Shown: piece by piece, positions 35,215 through 43,254 of the stretch
Numbering within the stretch: position 1 is the first letter of the stretch
Layout of the letters: every line of letters begins with the position of its first letter
Assembly (NCBI RefSeq): GCF_964212655.1
Contig: NZ_OZ156465.1
Coordinates: 62,001 to 126,000 of the forward strand
Length of the DNA: 64,000 bases
Reading direction: 5' to 3'
Source: Candidatus Thiodiazotropha sp. LNASS1
GTDB taxonomy: Bacteria; Pseudomonadota; Gammaproteobacteria; Chromatiales; Chromatiaceae
Translations under genes and position numbers: made by a program
Notes under the pieces: generated by a model
What the model saw: the letters and a program-made list of their open reading frames with translations, nothing else
Database searches by the model: none
Told to the model about the DNA's origin: nothing

Positions 35215-35700
35215 ATGACCACTTTCTTCGCCCAGCCTTACTCAATCGAACACACCGGATTTTACTTCGACAGCCTGGAGGACTTCGAGGCCGGAATGGA
35301 AAAGCTAAACGCCGGAGGGTGCGAAGAAGTAGAAATCCAGTACATTGATGGTGAATGTGGGCTCTCCCGTCTGGCGAAGGCCGCTGGGATCGACCAGGCC
35401 ACCGTCGGTCTTTGGTTTGAGGAACTTGAAAACTTCGACAGCATGGAAACCGACCAACTCTGTTTCCTCCTGGATCGGGGCTTCTCCCTCGACGAAGCGC
35501 TCACCCGGTATCGATACGTTGCGATCTACTATGGATCGGTTGAGGACTACGCACGGGAGTTGATCGAAGAAACCACTGATATACCGGAGAGCCTGCGCTA
35601 TTACATAGACTACGAAGCCATCGCCCGCGACATGGGCTATAACAGCGAGATCGAGGAAATCGAGCGTGAGGTTATCGTCACCAATGCCTATGAGTTTTAA
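35215..35700 (+). CDS. ardA: Antirestriction protein ArdA
   Basis: 161-residue acidic DNA-mimic protein that inhibits type I restriction enzymes upon entry into a new host. Acidic throughout (GCEEVEIQYIDGE; ELIEETTDIPESLRYYIDYEAIARDM), with the typical ArdA C-terminal YIDYEAxARDM segment. ATG at 35215 has an AGGAGA site eight bases ahead; the longer frame from 35107 would add a non-acidic, unrelated N-terminus and is rejected. It fits an element that transfers by conjugation. Confidence 0.85.
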   Translation: MTTFFAQPYSIEHTGFYFDSLEDFEAGMEKLNAGGCEEVEIQYIDGECGLSRLAKAAGIDQATVGLWFEELENFDSMETDQLCFLLDRGFSLDEALTRYRYVAIYYGSVEDYARELIEETTDIPESLRYYIDYEAIARDMGYNSEIEEIEREVIVTNAYEF

Positions 35701-35704
35701 TCTC

Positions 35705-35744
35705 ACAGCCAAGCCCTCGATAGAATAACCGGGGGCTTACCTTC
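35705..35744 (+). terminator. Imperfect hairpin after ardA
   Basis: AAGCCCTCG and CGGGGGCTT face each other just after the ardA stop, forming a GC-rich stem around an AT loop. No T-run follows. Likely transcription end of ardA. Confidence 0.4.
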
Positions 35745-35872
35745 GACCACCCGCAAGGCTGTAACGACGTGTCCGGTATTTACCGGGCATTTTATTGATT
35801 CTTTACGCTTCCTTCAGGTGTTGCTGGTAAAAATGGTAATTAATATCAATAAATCTGTTTGAAGGTGGGGAT

Positions 35873-36142
35873 ATGGCGCTTTGTCTAAGATATCCCCAAA
35901 CCCATTCCATGAAAGTAAAACTCAACGGCATTATCACAACAGAAGAATTGCACCAATTGCTTTATCAGGCAGTGACAGAGGTGGAAGACCTCGGTATCCG
36001 GCAAATGCGGGGATGTAATCTATATTTTACGCCGGTCGATGGAAGTGGGAAATCGTATAAACCACGAAAGAACGGCAAGGCTGTATCGGAAATTGATGTT
36101 GATGGTCCTTATCGTTGTGCGGCTGATGATTTGAGTCTTTAG
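35873..36142 (+). CDS. Small unknown protein downstream of ardA
   Basis: 89 residues; the second half (RGCNLYFTPVDGSGKSYKPRKNGKAVSEIDVDGPY) is conserved-looking, basic, and reminiscent of short DNA-binding proteins. ATG at 35873 follows a GGTGGGG stretch; an ATG at 35909 is also possible. No domain recognised. Confidence 0.55.
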   Translation: MALCLRYPQTHSMKVKLNGIITTEELHQLLYQAVTEVEDLGIRQMRGCNLYFTPVDGSGKSYKPRKNGKAVSEIDVDGPYRCAADDLSL

Positions 36143-36235
36143 CTTGCTAAGCAGCAGATGTGATAAATATTTTCTGGTGAAATCAGAAGTTACTCTAGTT
36201 TGTCGCTACGTGATAAAGGACTGATGCAGTCCGTA

Positions 36236-36844
36236 TTATTTAACATCTGTATCTTCGTGTTCAATGTTATCTTCGCTTTCCATTTCTTCGTTCATTGGGT
36301 CTAACGGTTCAATCGGCTTCCGTACTCGACGCACCATTGCTGCAACGATATCGAAGCCATAGGAATATTTCCACATCCTCGTTGAATAAAAAGAAAGAAT
36401 TATGAAATGAAGCAGAAACGTAAATGCGAGAGGGAAGACAACTAGAAATAACGTAAGCCATGCCCAATATTCCGGTATTTCATGATTCATAGTGGACGCT
36501 TCTGCTAGAAACCATAGCAAGGCCATAGATATAACAGAAGCCAGCACTACAGCTATTTTTATCACTAACTCCGAGTGTTTACGATATTTAATTCTTAATT
36601 CACTGAGCAAGTGGCGAAGATTGGTAACTGATTCACTTTCATCCGGTTCAGTTCCTATGGAGCAATTGCCAGTTCCTTGCATGATTTCTTCGAGAGCAGC
36701 GATTATTCTCTCCTCTTGGCTGGAAAACACACGTTGAAATAAATCAAAGATAAGGTTTCTGATGGAATTTAAGAGACTGAACGCCAAATTGAGCCCTACG
36801 CCCACCTCAGCGAGCGAATTCAAAGCATCTGGCGTCACAAACAA
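36236..36844 (-). CDS. Two-TM membrane protein of a two-gene unit
   Basis: 202 residues: amphipathic N-terminus, a cytosolic helical part, two strong membrane helices (about 93-112 KIAVVLASVISMALLWFLA and 127-153 WAWLTLFLVVFPLAFTFLLH), then a charged C-terminal tail (EEMESEDNIEHEDTD). Its start lies inside the end of the next gene (10-base overlap), so the pair is translationally coupled. AT-rich. No family recognised; the layout resembles sensor plus membrane-effector pairs of defence loci. Confidence 0.6.
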   Translation of the reverse strand: MFVTPDALNSLAEVGVGLNLAFSLLNSIRNLIFDLFQRVFSSQEERIIAALEEIMQGTGNCSIGTEPDESESVTNLRHLLSELRIKYRKHSELVIKIAVVLASVISMALLWFLAEASTMNHEIPEYWAWLTLFLVVFPLAFTFLLHFIILSFYSTRMWKYSYGFDIVAAMVRRVRKPIEPLDPMNEEMESEDNIEHEDTDVK

Positions 36845-37383
36845 CGCCCTATTTCTAAAACCCGATTAGGTGTTCCGGAAAGTTTGAATGCTCTATCGAA
36901 TGCTCTATTTAACTTGTCTGCAGTGTCGGGCTCGTTGAAGTTCGCAATGGCTTCGCAAGCCTGATGATTAAACTCGTATCTGAAACCGGTGTAATCCATT
37001 GTTGCAAAATGCTTTGCAGCAGACGAGGCGTAATTGCCAATTGCGTTTCTAACCTCGACACACCCGTGCCGTTCTTTGTCTCGCAACGAGTTGATTAGTT
37101 GCCCAAGCCGAAGACTCTCGAAGTCGTGGGGCGTCATAGAAGTTTGCAATAGGATTTGCAGTGTACTGTACGGATCAGATAAAAACTTGCTCGCGCTTTC
37201 GATCAATCCATCTGTTCCATAGACGCGGTCGTTTAGTCCGCCAGAATATATTCTTATTTCAGAAGACGCATATCTGAACATGGTACTGAGTAGCACCTCG
37301 GCATTCACTGGCTGACCATTTGGTATTCGTCTATTAATTCGCTCTTTGGCACATTTTTCTATTATATTTGAGTAATTGAGCAT
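36835..37383 (-). CDS. Unknown cytosolic protein of a two-gene unit
   Basis: 182 residues with a central strand SEIRIYSGGLNDRVYGTDGLI and YSTLQILLQ. This pattern resembles a shortened phospholipase-D-like or HKD-type scaffold, but the HxK motif is absent. Ends within the two-TM gene start. The upstream 215 bases (37384-37597) hold no gene. Function unknown. Confidence 0.6.
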   Translation of the reverse strand: MLNYSNIIEKCAKERINRRIPNGQPVNAEVLLSTMFRYASSEIRIYSGGLNDRVYGTDGLIESASKFLSDPYSTLQILLQTSMTPHDFESLRLGQLINSLRDKERHGCVEVRNAIGNYASSAAKHFATMDYTGFRYEFNHQACEAIANFNEPDTADKLNRAFDRAFKLSGTPNRVLEIGRCL

Positions 37384-37597
37384 GGCGAAGGAATTCCCTG
37401 TGAACGCGCTAAACCCTGTACCCGAGTGAGGGTAATTGGTTAGAATATACCTGTCAGAGCAGAAAAACTACCCGAAAATGATCGAAAATGGGGAAAAAAC
37501 ACTTCTTTTTCCCTCGAACCGGAACTTGGCATTTGGATTAGCAAGAGCCTTAGTTCTCCCAGTTTGGGCTCTTAGATAGCTACTCTGCTCAGGCCAC

Positions 37598-38923
37598 TCA
37601 TATTTCCGGCTCGAAACCACGACCTCGCTTGCGATGCCATTCTAGTAAAAGTGACCGTTTTGGCTTCTCTGAGGTTTTTAGAAAATCTTCCCTCAGTTTT
37701 GAAAGCTTGCCGGATTTCATTTCCCTGTACTGATAAATATCCTGGCGTAGTTCCTCAATTTCCAGTTTATGGCGGTACTGTGCATTTCTCTGGCGCTGGC
37801 TGAGTTGCTGGTGCTGTTCGATATGCTTGAATATTAGATTGTCTTTTTCCGCACGGTCCCGCTGCATGGCCAGCAAAGTTTCCAGTTCGTTCTGACGCCG
37901 CACCTTGGCGTGTTTTCCTGTCAGGACATGCCAGACGCCCTTGAGACCGCCGACAAGACGTTTCGCCCTGACGTTGGTTTCAGCCTCCCAGCGTTCACTC
38001 TGCATCTGTTCAAGGTGCTGACGTTCGCTACGCTGGCGCTCCACTAGTTGTAAGCGCTTGAATTCCAAGGCGGCTGAGAGGTTTTGTTTTTCGTTTTCAG
38101 CGTCTTTCAGGTACTGCCTGAGCTTAGCCGCCATCCGGTCGGAAATTTGTGCTTTTGCCTGCTCAACCATGGGGAGGGCCAGGGGATCACCGAGCCTTTC
38201 CCGCACGGCCTTGGTCCGAACGCCCGTATATTTGGCGATGACGTAAACCTCACCCTGATAATCGAGCGCGACATAGCCGCGCCGATCACCCCGTGCCAGG
38301 ACAAAGCCCTGAGCCAGGAGGGCTTGCTCAAAGGCCTTTCGGCTATCCGATACAGCCCAGCAATCCTGGAATATCCGTTTGATGTCTTTGGGGTTTAGGC
38401 CTACACGCCGCGCCTGTTGCCATTCTTCGCGACTGTAATTGAGGGGATTGCGGTCTTTTCTGTCGGCTAGCCCTGGAGGCATTTTCCAGTCATGCTCCAA
38501 ATACAGCTCTCGGGAAACGTCTTTGAGTTTCATTTTGAAGAATGGCAGGTTAATCGCTTTCATTTCTGCAGTGTCAATCCGCGACCAGACGACATGGGCA
38601 TGGCGGCGTCCTTCCTTCTCATGAAAGACGATGGCTCTTGGTTGGTCATCTAATTCAAGCTTTTGCTCGATTTGCTCTATCGCAGCCTCAAATGCCTTAA
38701 TTGAAACTCGCTCAGAGGGAGGTGGATTCATGCTCAGGGAGAAGAAGGGTTGCTTTGCGCGAGTGCCTTTACTGATAGCATCAACCTCACTCAGGGCCGA
38801 GGGTAGATAATTGGTCACAAATCCCCGCAGTTCATGGATTTCAACATGCTCATTCTGGCCTATTTTGAGCAAATAATTACCAAGTTGCCTTCCATGGGCG
38901 CGTTGTTTCCCTTTGAGGATCAT
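37598..38923 (-). CDS. Relaxase (MOB family mobilization nuclease)
   Basis: 441 residues. N-terminal relaxase domain with an early Tyr in a GNYLLK segment (Y17, possible nicking residue) and the metal-binding histidine cluster RRHAHVVWSRID (H108, H110). A long charged coiled coil (about 260-420) follows, ending in EFKRLQLVERQRSER-type helices. Nicks the element at oriT and pilots the strand. Overlaps mobC by four bases. In the excised circle it would lie downstream of the recombinase gene. Confidence 0.88.
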   Translation of the reverse strand: MILKGKQRAHGRQLGNYLLKIGQNEHVEIHELRGFVTNYLPSALSEVDAISKGTRAKQPFFSLSMNPPPSERVSIKAFEAAIEQIEQKLELDDQPRAIVFHEKEGRRHAHVVWSRIDTAEMKAINLPFFKMKLKDVSRELYLEHDWKMPPGLADRKDRNPLNYSREEWQQARRVGLNPKDIKRIFQDCWAVSDSRKAFEQALLAQGFVLARGDRRGYVALDYQGEVYVIAKYTGVRTKAVRERLGDPLALPMVEQAKAQISDRMAAKLRQYLKDAENEKQNLSAALEFKRLQLVERQRSERQHLEQMQSERWEAETNVRAKRLVGGLKGVWHVLTGKHAKVRRQNELETLLAMQRDRAEKDNLIFKHIEQHQQLSQRQRNAQYRHKLEIEELRQDIYQYREMKSGKLSKLREDFLKTSEKPKRSLLLEWHRKRGRGFEPEI

Positions 38924-39330
38924 GGCAGTCCCTCGGAACTGGGGAAGCCCAGTGCTCGCATGAGCCGTCTGCGCATATCCTGAACCGCACTACAGGCCTC
39001 ATTAATAGCTTTTTCGGTGTCCGGCGTCACCGGCAGGGAGCCCGTGTTGACGGCTTTGGCCAGTTGATTGAGGTTGTTGGCGATCCGGGACTGCCCCAAC
39101 CCACCCAGTAAACTGGCCATGGCGCGGTCATCTTTTATAGGCTTTCGGGGGCGTGTCCGCACTTTGCGGGGTGCTTCACTGCCCCCGAACAGTTTGGAGC
39201 GTATATACACCCCTAACGGCAAGTGTCCGGCTTCTTGTTCCAGTGCCGCACGTTCTTCAAAGGTTAGTCTGAGGGAAAAGGGTGAGGGTATCCCATTGTT
39301 GTTTCTTGATTTTATCGGAGGTGTGCTCAT
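38920..39330 (-). CDS. mobC: MobC-type relaxosome accessory protein
   Basis: 136 residues: a disordered start, a ribbon-helix-helix-like SLRLTFEERAALEQEAGHLPLGVYIR segment, and the MobC signature RIANNLNQLAKAVNTGSLP. Assists strand opening at oriT. Its ATG overlaps the upstream stop as ATGA (39328-39332), and AAGGAGGTG lies just ahead. That upstream frame is the 34-codon tail discussed under the right end of the element. Confidence 0.88.
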   Translation of the reverse strand: MSTPPIKSRNNNGIPSPFSLRLTFEERAALEQEAGHLPLGVYIRSKLFGGSEAPRKVRTRPRKPIKDDRAMASLLGGLGQSRIANNLNQLAKAVNTGSLPVTPDTEKAINEACSAVQDMRRRLMRALGFPSSEGLP

Positions 39331-39434
39331 CAGGCCACCTCCTTGAAGAATGGAGCATATTTCTTGAGAAATTCATCCCATTCCTCTAATGTTTGGAAAA
39401 GGCGGTTCGAAGTTTCTCCTTCGAAGTGCGCCAT
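39330..39434 (-). CDS. 34-codon orphan tail between right att core and mobC
   Basis: Frame beginning with the ATG of the attachment core: MAHFEGETSN ... WDEFLKKYAPFFKEVA, stop at 39330-39332. In the integrated element it has no ribosome-binding site or upstream promoter of its own. It is in frame with the recombinase when the element ends are joined (both frames read ATG-GCG-C at the core), so it is best seen as the detached C-terminus of the circular-form recombinase. Amphipathic helix plus aromatic residues look like a real protein end. Confidence 0.6.
   Translation of the reverse strand: MAHFEGETSNRLFQTLEEWDEFLKKYAPFFKEVA
39428..39434. other. Right attachment core (attR), GCGCCAT
   Basis: Matches the left core at 14968-14974. 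To its right lies the chromosomal continuation ATTCTCAAGCATCACC, related to sequences following tRNA-like tails at 39,609 and 43,312. Confidence 0.8.
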
Positions 39435-39782
39435 ATTCTCAAGCATCACCAGTAGTACAAATCGCGCCTTAAATTTAATCGAGGATCTTCGAACCTCCGA
39501 CTTCAAAGAGCCGGTTCGACCAGCGCCGCAGGTGCGCAGAACGCCGCGCAGCGGCGGCCCCGGAGGGGTGAGGGCCACAGGCCCGAATAATCCTTCCGGG
39601 CGCGCCATTTTCTCAAGTATCACCTGTAATGCAAATCGCGCCAAAAGAAGAATCGAGAGTATTCGAACCTCCGACTTCAAAGAGCCGGTTCGACCAGCGC
39701 CGCAGGCGCGCAGAACGCCGCACAGCGGCGGCCCCGCTGGGGTGAGGACCATCGATCCGAATAATCCCTCCGGGCGCACCAT
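39435..39782. repeat. 174-bp tandem repeats ending in tRNA-Arg 3' tails (two units)
   Basis: CAT at 39432, 39606 and 39780 marks a strict 174-base period. Each unit runs TTCTCAAGTATCACC..., then CGAACCTCCGAC (an inverted piece of the tRNA-Arg T-arm), a GC-rich core with GGTTCGACCAGCGCCGCAGG, and ends with AATCCTTCCGGGCGCGCCAT (direct copy of the tRNA-Arg 3' end). Before integration the array directly followed tRNA-Arg. A related solitary copy is at 43.26-43.39 kb. Minus-strand frames across it are repeat artefacts. Confidence 0.9.
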
Positions 39783-39859
39783 ATAGATCTAAGAGTTAAC
39801 GCTTATTTAGTGGCTAGCGCTTTTTCCTTTCCCGACAGTTTTCCGATAAATCCTTTACT

Positions 39860-40072
39860 TCAACCGACCATTTTCAGGGTGGGGGTCTGGGCGTTGCTAC
39901 GATCAACGATCATTTCAGCGGTATTCAGCAGCTCTTGCCGTTCCGCTGCCGTGTAATGGGTCGTGATGTCCCCGTTAGCATGCCCCGGCAGGGATTTCGC
40001 ATCTCCAGCGGAACGCCTGTTCCCCTGAACTGATACCAAGGCGATACTTCTGATATCTCTTTCAAAAAGCAC
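39860..40072 (-). pseudogene. Tyrosine recombinase remnant (C-terminal end)
   Basis: Only the last part of a phage-type integrase remains: GHANGDITTHYTAAERQELL keeps the H-x-x-x-x-x-TTHY catalytic tail with its Tyr nucleophile. The preceding residues (SVQGNRRSAGDAKSLP) are a degraded version of the conserved Arg-bearing region, and the rest of the protein is missing. It lies 80 bases from the tRNA-tail repeats, as expected of an integrase beside its old attachment site. Confidence 0.75.
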
Positions 40073-42599
40073 TCGATTTAGGTGAAAGGGGGCTCAGCAG
40101 GGAATCAATGTCCTCTATCGGCAACGGCCGGTTAATCCAGTAGCCCTGGAAGCGTTTGCATCCGCAGCTTTTCAGTAGCTCGAATTGCTGTTCATTGCTG
40201 ACACCTTCTGCAACGACCTCAAGACCGAGATTTCTACCCATCTCAATGATGGTCCTCACCATGGTGAGATCACCTTCGTCCACCAGGATGTCCTGCACGA
40301 ACGACCTGTCGATTTTTAATTGTGAGACATTGAAGCGTTTCAGATAACTCAATGAGGAATAACCGGTGCCAAAATCGTCAAGCGAAGTCTTGATGCCCAT
40401 GCGATTGAGTTTTTCTATCTTTTCATTGGTGCTGGAAAAATTGATGATCAGGGTGCTCTCGGTCAATTCCAGGTAGAGTTGATTGCAATCAATGCCGTAC
40501 CTGTCGATGCTCGATGCCAGGTTACTGATGAAATCGGGTTTTTTGAACTGTAGCGCACTGATATTGACAGACAGGGTTAGCGAACGGGTTGAGCTTTCCT
40601 GCTGCCAGCGCTGCAATTGGTGGATGCCCTCATTGATCACCCATTCACCAATCGGGACGATCATACCGTTGAGCTCGATCAGGGGGAAAAGCTGGTCGGG
40701 GCCGATGATGCCTTTGTCCGGATGGTGCCATCTGAGCAATGCTTCGGCGCCGACCACATTGCGCTCGTGATCCACAATCAATTGATAAAACAGGCGGAAC
40801 TGATTCTGTGTCAGGGCATAGGCCAGTTCACGCTCAAGTTGGAGTCTACTTTTGAGTTCCTGCTGCATCTCCGGATTGAAAAAATGAACGCTGTTGCGGC
40901 CTGATTTCTTGGCTTCGTACATGGCGGTGTCAGCACGCTTGAGAATGTCTTCCGCGCGTGGGTATTCATCCCTGAACAAACAAACACCAATGCTGCAGGT
41001 GCTAGAGTAGCTGATGTTTTTAAGGTTCGACTCGGCGGACACTGAAACCAGTATTTTTTCGCAAATGGTCAAGACACTGCTGTTGATTTCAGCTGAATCT
41101 CTACCCATGTTTTCCAGTATGACCACGAATTCGTCGCCACCGAGACGCGCCACCAAATCGACTTCCCGAAGGCAGGAAGTGATACGCGATGCGACATCGA
41201 TAAGCAGCAGGTCCCCGATATCATGCCCGTAACTGTCGTTAAGATTTTTGAAATGATCCAGATCGATAAACAGGAGGGCGGAATAGGTCAGTTGACGACG
41301 GCTATGGAGTATTGCCTGTTTCAGGTGACTCATGAACAGGCGGCGATTGGGTAGACGGGTCAGTGGGTCATAAAAGGCCAGTTCTTCCACTTCCTTTTCG
41401 ATCTGTTTGCGATGCGTGATGTCGTCCTTTACCGCGATGTAGTTAGTGATCTGTCCCTGCGCATCCAGCACCGGCGTGATGGTCATGAACACATCGAACA
41501 GGCTGCCGTCTTTCTTGCGGTTGATTAGGTCACCCTGCCAGACCTGTCCTGAACTGATGGATTGCCACATATTCTCGTAAAAATCATTTTCCTGCTTGCC
41601 GGAATAAATCAGTTGCTTCGGATTATTCCCCAGTACTTCTTCCATGTTGTAGCCAGACATCTTGAGGAAGGCCTGGTTGGCCCATTCAATCTCGCCATCC
41701 GGATCGGTGATGAAGATAGCGTTGGCGGTGGCTTCCAGCGCAAGGTTCTGTTTGAGCAGTTTTTGTTCGATCTGTTTGCGTTCTGTTACATCGACATGGG
41801 TGCCCACTAACCGTTTAGGCGACAGGGGGCGGCTGTTATCATCACAGGCGAGCGATGCCCTGGATAAAATATTCACCCAGTGTCCGGCCTTATGCTGCAT
41901 GCGGAATTCCACTTCAAACTTGTCAATGTGACCGTCGAGATATTGCCGGACCTGTTTCAATGTGGTGCCTCTGTCATCGGGATGTACCAGTTGCTCCCAC
42001 ACCGTCAGGTCGTTCTCCAGCAGCTCATCGTCCCGATAGCCCAACATGCTTTTCCAGCGGGGGGAATAATAAACCTCGTCAGTTTCAAGATTCCAGTCCC
42101 AGTAGCCGTCGTTGGCACCCTGCAGCGCAAAGAACAGGCGTTCTCGATTCAGACTCAGTTCGCACAACATATCCTTATGTTCGGTGACATCGATGATGGT
42201 TCCGACAATGCCTGTGACATCACTAATTTCAAGTTGCGGCGTTAGGGTCATTTCGACCGGGGTGCGTATATCGTTTTCTCCTATCAATTCAGATTCAAAT
42301 GAAAAAATCTGCCCACTGCTTATAAGCAGCTGATGCACAATGGCATCGAATTCGGCACGATCCGCTTCAGGTAGGAAATGAGACAATGGCAGATGAACAG
42401 CCCTGTCGATCGAGGTGCCGGTGATGTTTTCCCAGGCCAGATTCAGGAAAGTCATCCGACCGTCCCGATCCAATTGGAAGACGATTTGTTTGAGATTACT
42501 GACCAGTTCCCTGTAGCGGCGTTCAGAAGTACGCAAACGTTCAAGCAGTTTCAGGTTCAGCTGGGCCTGTAATTCGTCGCTTGTGATCTGCTTTTTCAC
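40062..42599 (-). CDS. PAS-PAS-PAS-GGDEF-EAL cyclic-di-GMP protein
   Basis: 845 residues: short coiled coil, three PAS/PAC sensor domains (about 22-142, 148-283, 285-400; the PAC ends read DVTEHK, DVTERK, DITHRK), a GGDEF domain with intact RLGGDEF and an RxxD inhibitory site just ahead, and an EAL domain with EALLRW, ELTES, DDFGTGYSSLSYL and KIDRSFV. Both enzyme domains look competent. No signal peptide or membrane helix, so it is a cytosolic sensor, likely tuning motility or attachment. Its end overlaps the integrase remnant by 11 bases. Confidence 0.92.
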   Translation of the reverse strand: MKKQITSDELQAQLNLKLLERLRTSERRYRELVSNLKQIVFQLDRDGRMTFLNLAWENITGTSIDRAVHLPLSHFLPEADRAEFDAIVHQLLISSGQIFSFESELIGENDIRTPVEMTLTPQLEISDVTGIVGTIIDVTEHKDMLCELSLNRERLFFALQGANDGYWDWNLETDEVYYSPRWKSMLGYRDDELLENDLTVWEQLVHPDDRGTTLKQVRQYLDGHIDKFEVEFRMQHKAGHWVNILSRASLACDDNSRPLSPKRLVGTHVDVTERKQIEQKLLKQNLALEATANAIFITDPDGEIEWANQAFLKMSGYNMEEVLGNNPKQLIYSGKQENDFYENMWQSISSGQVWQGDLINRKKDGSLFDVFMTITPVLDAQGQITNYIAVKDDITHRKQIEKEVEELAFYDPLTRLPNRRLFMSHLKQAILHSRRQLTYSALLFIDLDHFKNLNDSYGHDIGDLLLIDVASRITSCLREVDLVARLGGDEFVVILENMGRDSAEINSSVLTICEKILVSVSAESNLKNISYSSTCSIGVCLFRDEYPRAEDILKRADTAMYEAKKSGRNSVHFFNPEMQQELKSRLQLERELAYALTQNQFRLFYQLIVDHERNVVGAEALLRWHHPDKGIIGPDQLFPLIELNGMIVPIGEWVINEGIHQLQRWQQESSTRSLTLSVNISALQFKKPDFISNLASSIDRYGIDCNQLYLELTESTLIINFSSTNEKIEKLNRMGIKTSLDDFGTGYSSLSYLKRFNVSQLKIDRSFVQDILVDEGDLTMVRTIIEMGRNLGLEVVAEGVSNEQQFELLKSCGCKRFQGYWINRPLPIEDIDSLLSPLSPKSSAF

Positions 42600-42612
42600 C
42601 GTAGATCGCGGT

Positions 42613-43209
42613 TTATAGTTGCTCGGTCAGCTGCGATGAGGTGATGGCTTCGGCATACAGCGGAAATATCTCCTCACAATAAAATTCCTGCTCGAAACTG
42701 CTGCGTCCGGTGGTGCAGTCTTTCAGAATGGTGACTGAATAACCCTTGTCGAGCGCGGTGCGGGCGGTAGTGTCAATACAGATTGATGTGACCGCACCGG
42801 CGAATACCACATCGGTGATGTCGTGTGATTGCAGCAATTGTTCCAGTGATGTATTAGAAAAGGCGTTCAGTCCGCGCTTGCCCGGAACCGTAATGATCCT
42901 GTCACTGAAGGCCTTGATTTCAGCCACGGTCTCGCAACCTGTCGTACCATGCTTGAACGCCCCTATCTCCTTGATGGTTTTCAGGATACCGACCGGCTGG
43001 GTGATTTCGGAATAATCGCTGGTAAATACAATAGGAGTGTTAATCAGCAGGATCGGTGTGTCTTTCAGGTGCTTTATGAGATTGACCGTGTTTTTCAGAG
43101 CGAGACCTGCTGCTTCTGAACTCTCAAGTGCTCCATGCAATGCCCCATCTTTGAGAAAATAATCATTCTGAAATCCAATGAGAATGATGGCAGTTTGATT
43201 GAAAACCAT
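42613..43209 (-). CDS. Isochorismatase-family cysteine hydrolase with altered active site
   Basis: 198 residues of the isochorismatase/nicotinamidase fold. The Lys (VPGKRGLNAF) and the nucleophilic Cys (AGAVTSICIDTTARTA) are present, but the N-terminal catalytic Asp of the usual LIDMQNDF motif is Gly (IGFQNDYF). Substrate unknown; activity is doubtful without the Asp. It starts 14 bases upstream-side of the GGDEF/EAL gene in the same direction, so they may form an operon. Confidence 0.85.
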   Translation of the reverse strand: MVFNQTAIILIGFQNDYFLKDGALHGALESSEAAGLALKNTVNLIKHLKDTPILLINTPIVFTSDYSEITQPVGILKTIKEIGAFKHGTTGCETVAEIKAFSDRIITVPGKRGLNAFSNTSLEQLLQSHDITDVVFAGAVTSICIDTTARTALDKGYSVTILKDCTTGRSSFEQEFYCEEIFPLYAEAITSSQLTEQL

Positions 43210-43254
43210 GGATTCATCGATTTGGAAAAGTTATTGAATAAGATCGATTTTAGC

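Larger units (their letters stand above)
14968..39434. mobile_element. Integrative and mobilizable element inserted in tRNA-Arg (24.5 kb)
   Basis: Boundaries come from a 7-bp direct repeat GCGCCAT at 14968-14974 and 39428-39434. Joining the left tRNA flank to the right flank gives ...CCGGGCGCGCCATATTCTCAAG, a junction that also appears almost unchanged at 39,600 and 43,305, so the inferred empty site is well supported. Content: serine recombinase, coupling protein operon, resolvase, ORF6N and coiled-coil genes, methyltransferase/GHKL module, ArdA, relaxase and MobC. No VirB-type channel genes are present, so transfer would need a helper. Base composition is mixed, with AT-rich cargo. Confidence 0.85.

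Noticed and set aside
14968..39434. Self-transmissible ICE
   Set aside because: A coupling protein and relaxase are present but no VirB/Tra channel genes, so mobilizable rather than conjugative is the safer call.
39435..39782. Minus-strand protein-like frame with repeated MARPEGLFG segments
   Set aside because: It is translated tRNA-tail repeat DNA. Only the last 34 codons (39330-39434) look protein-like.
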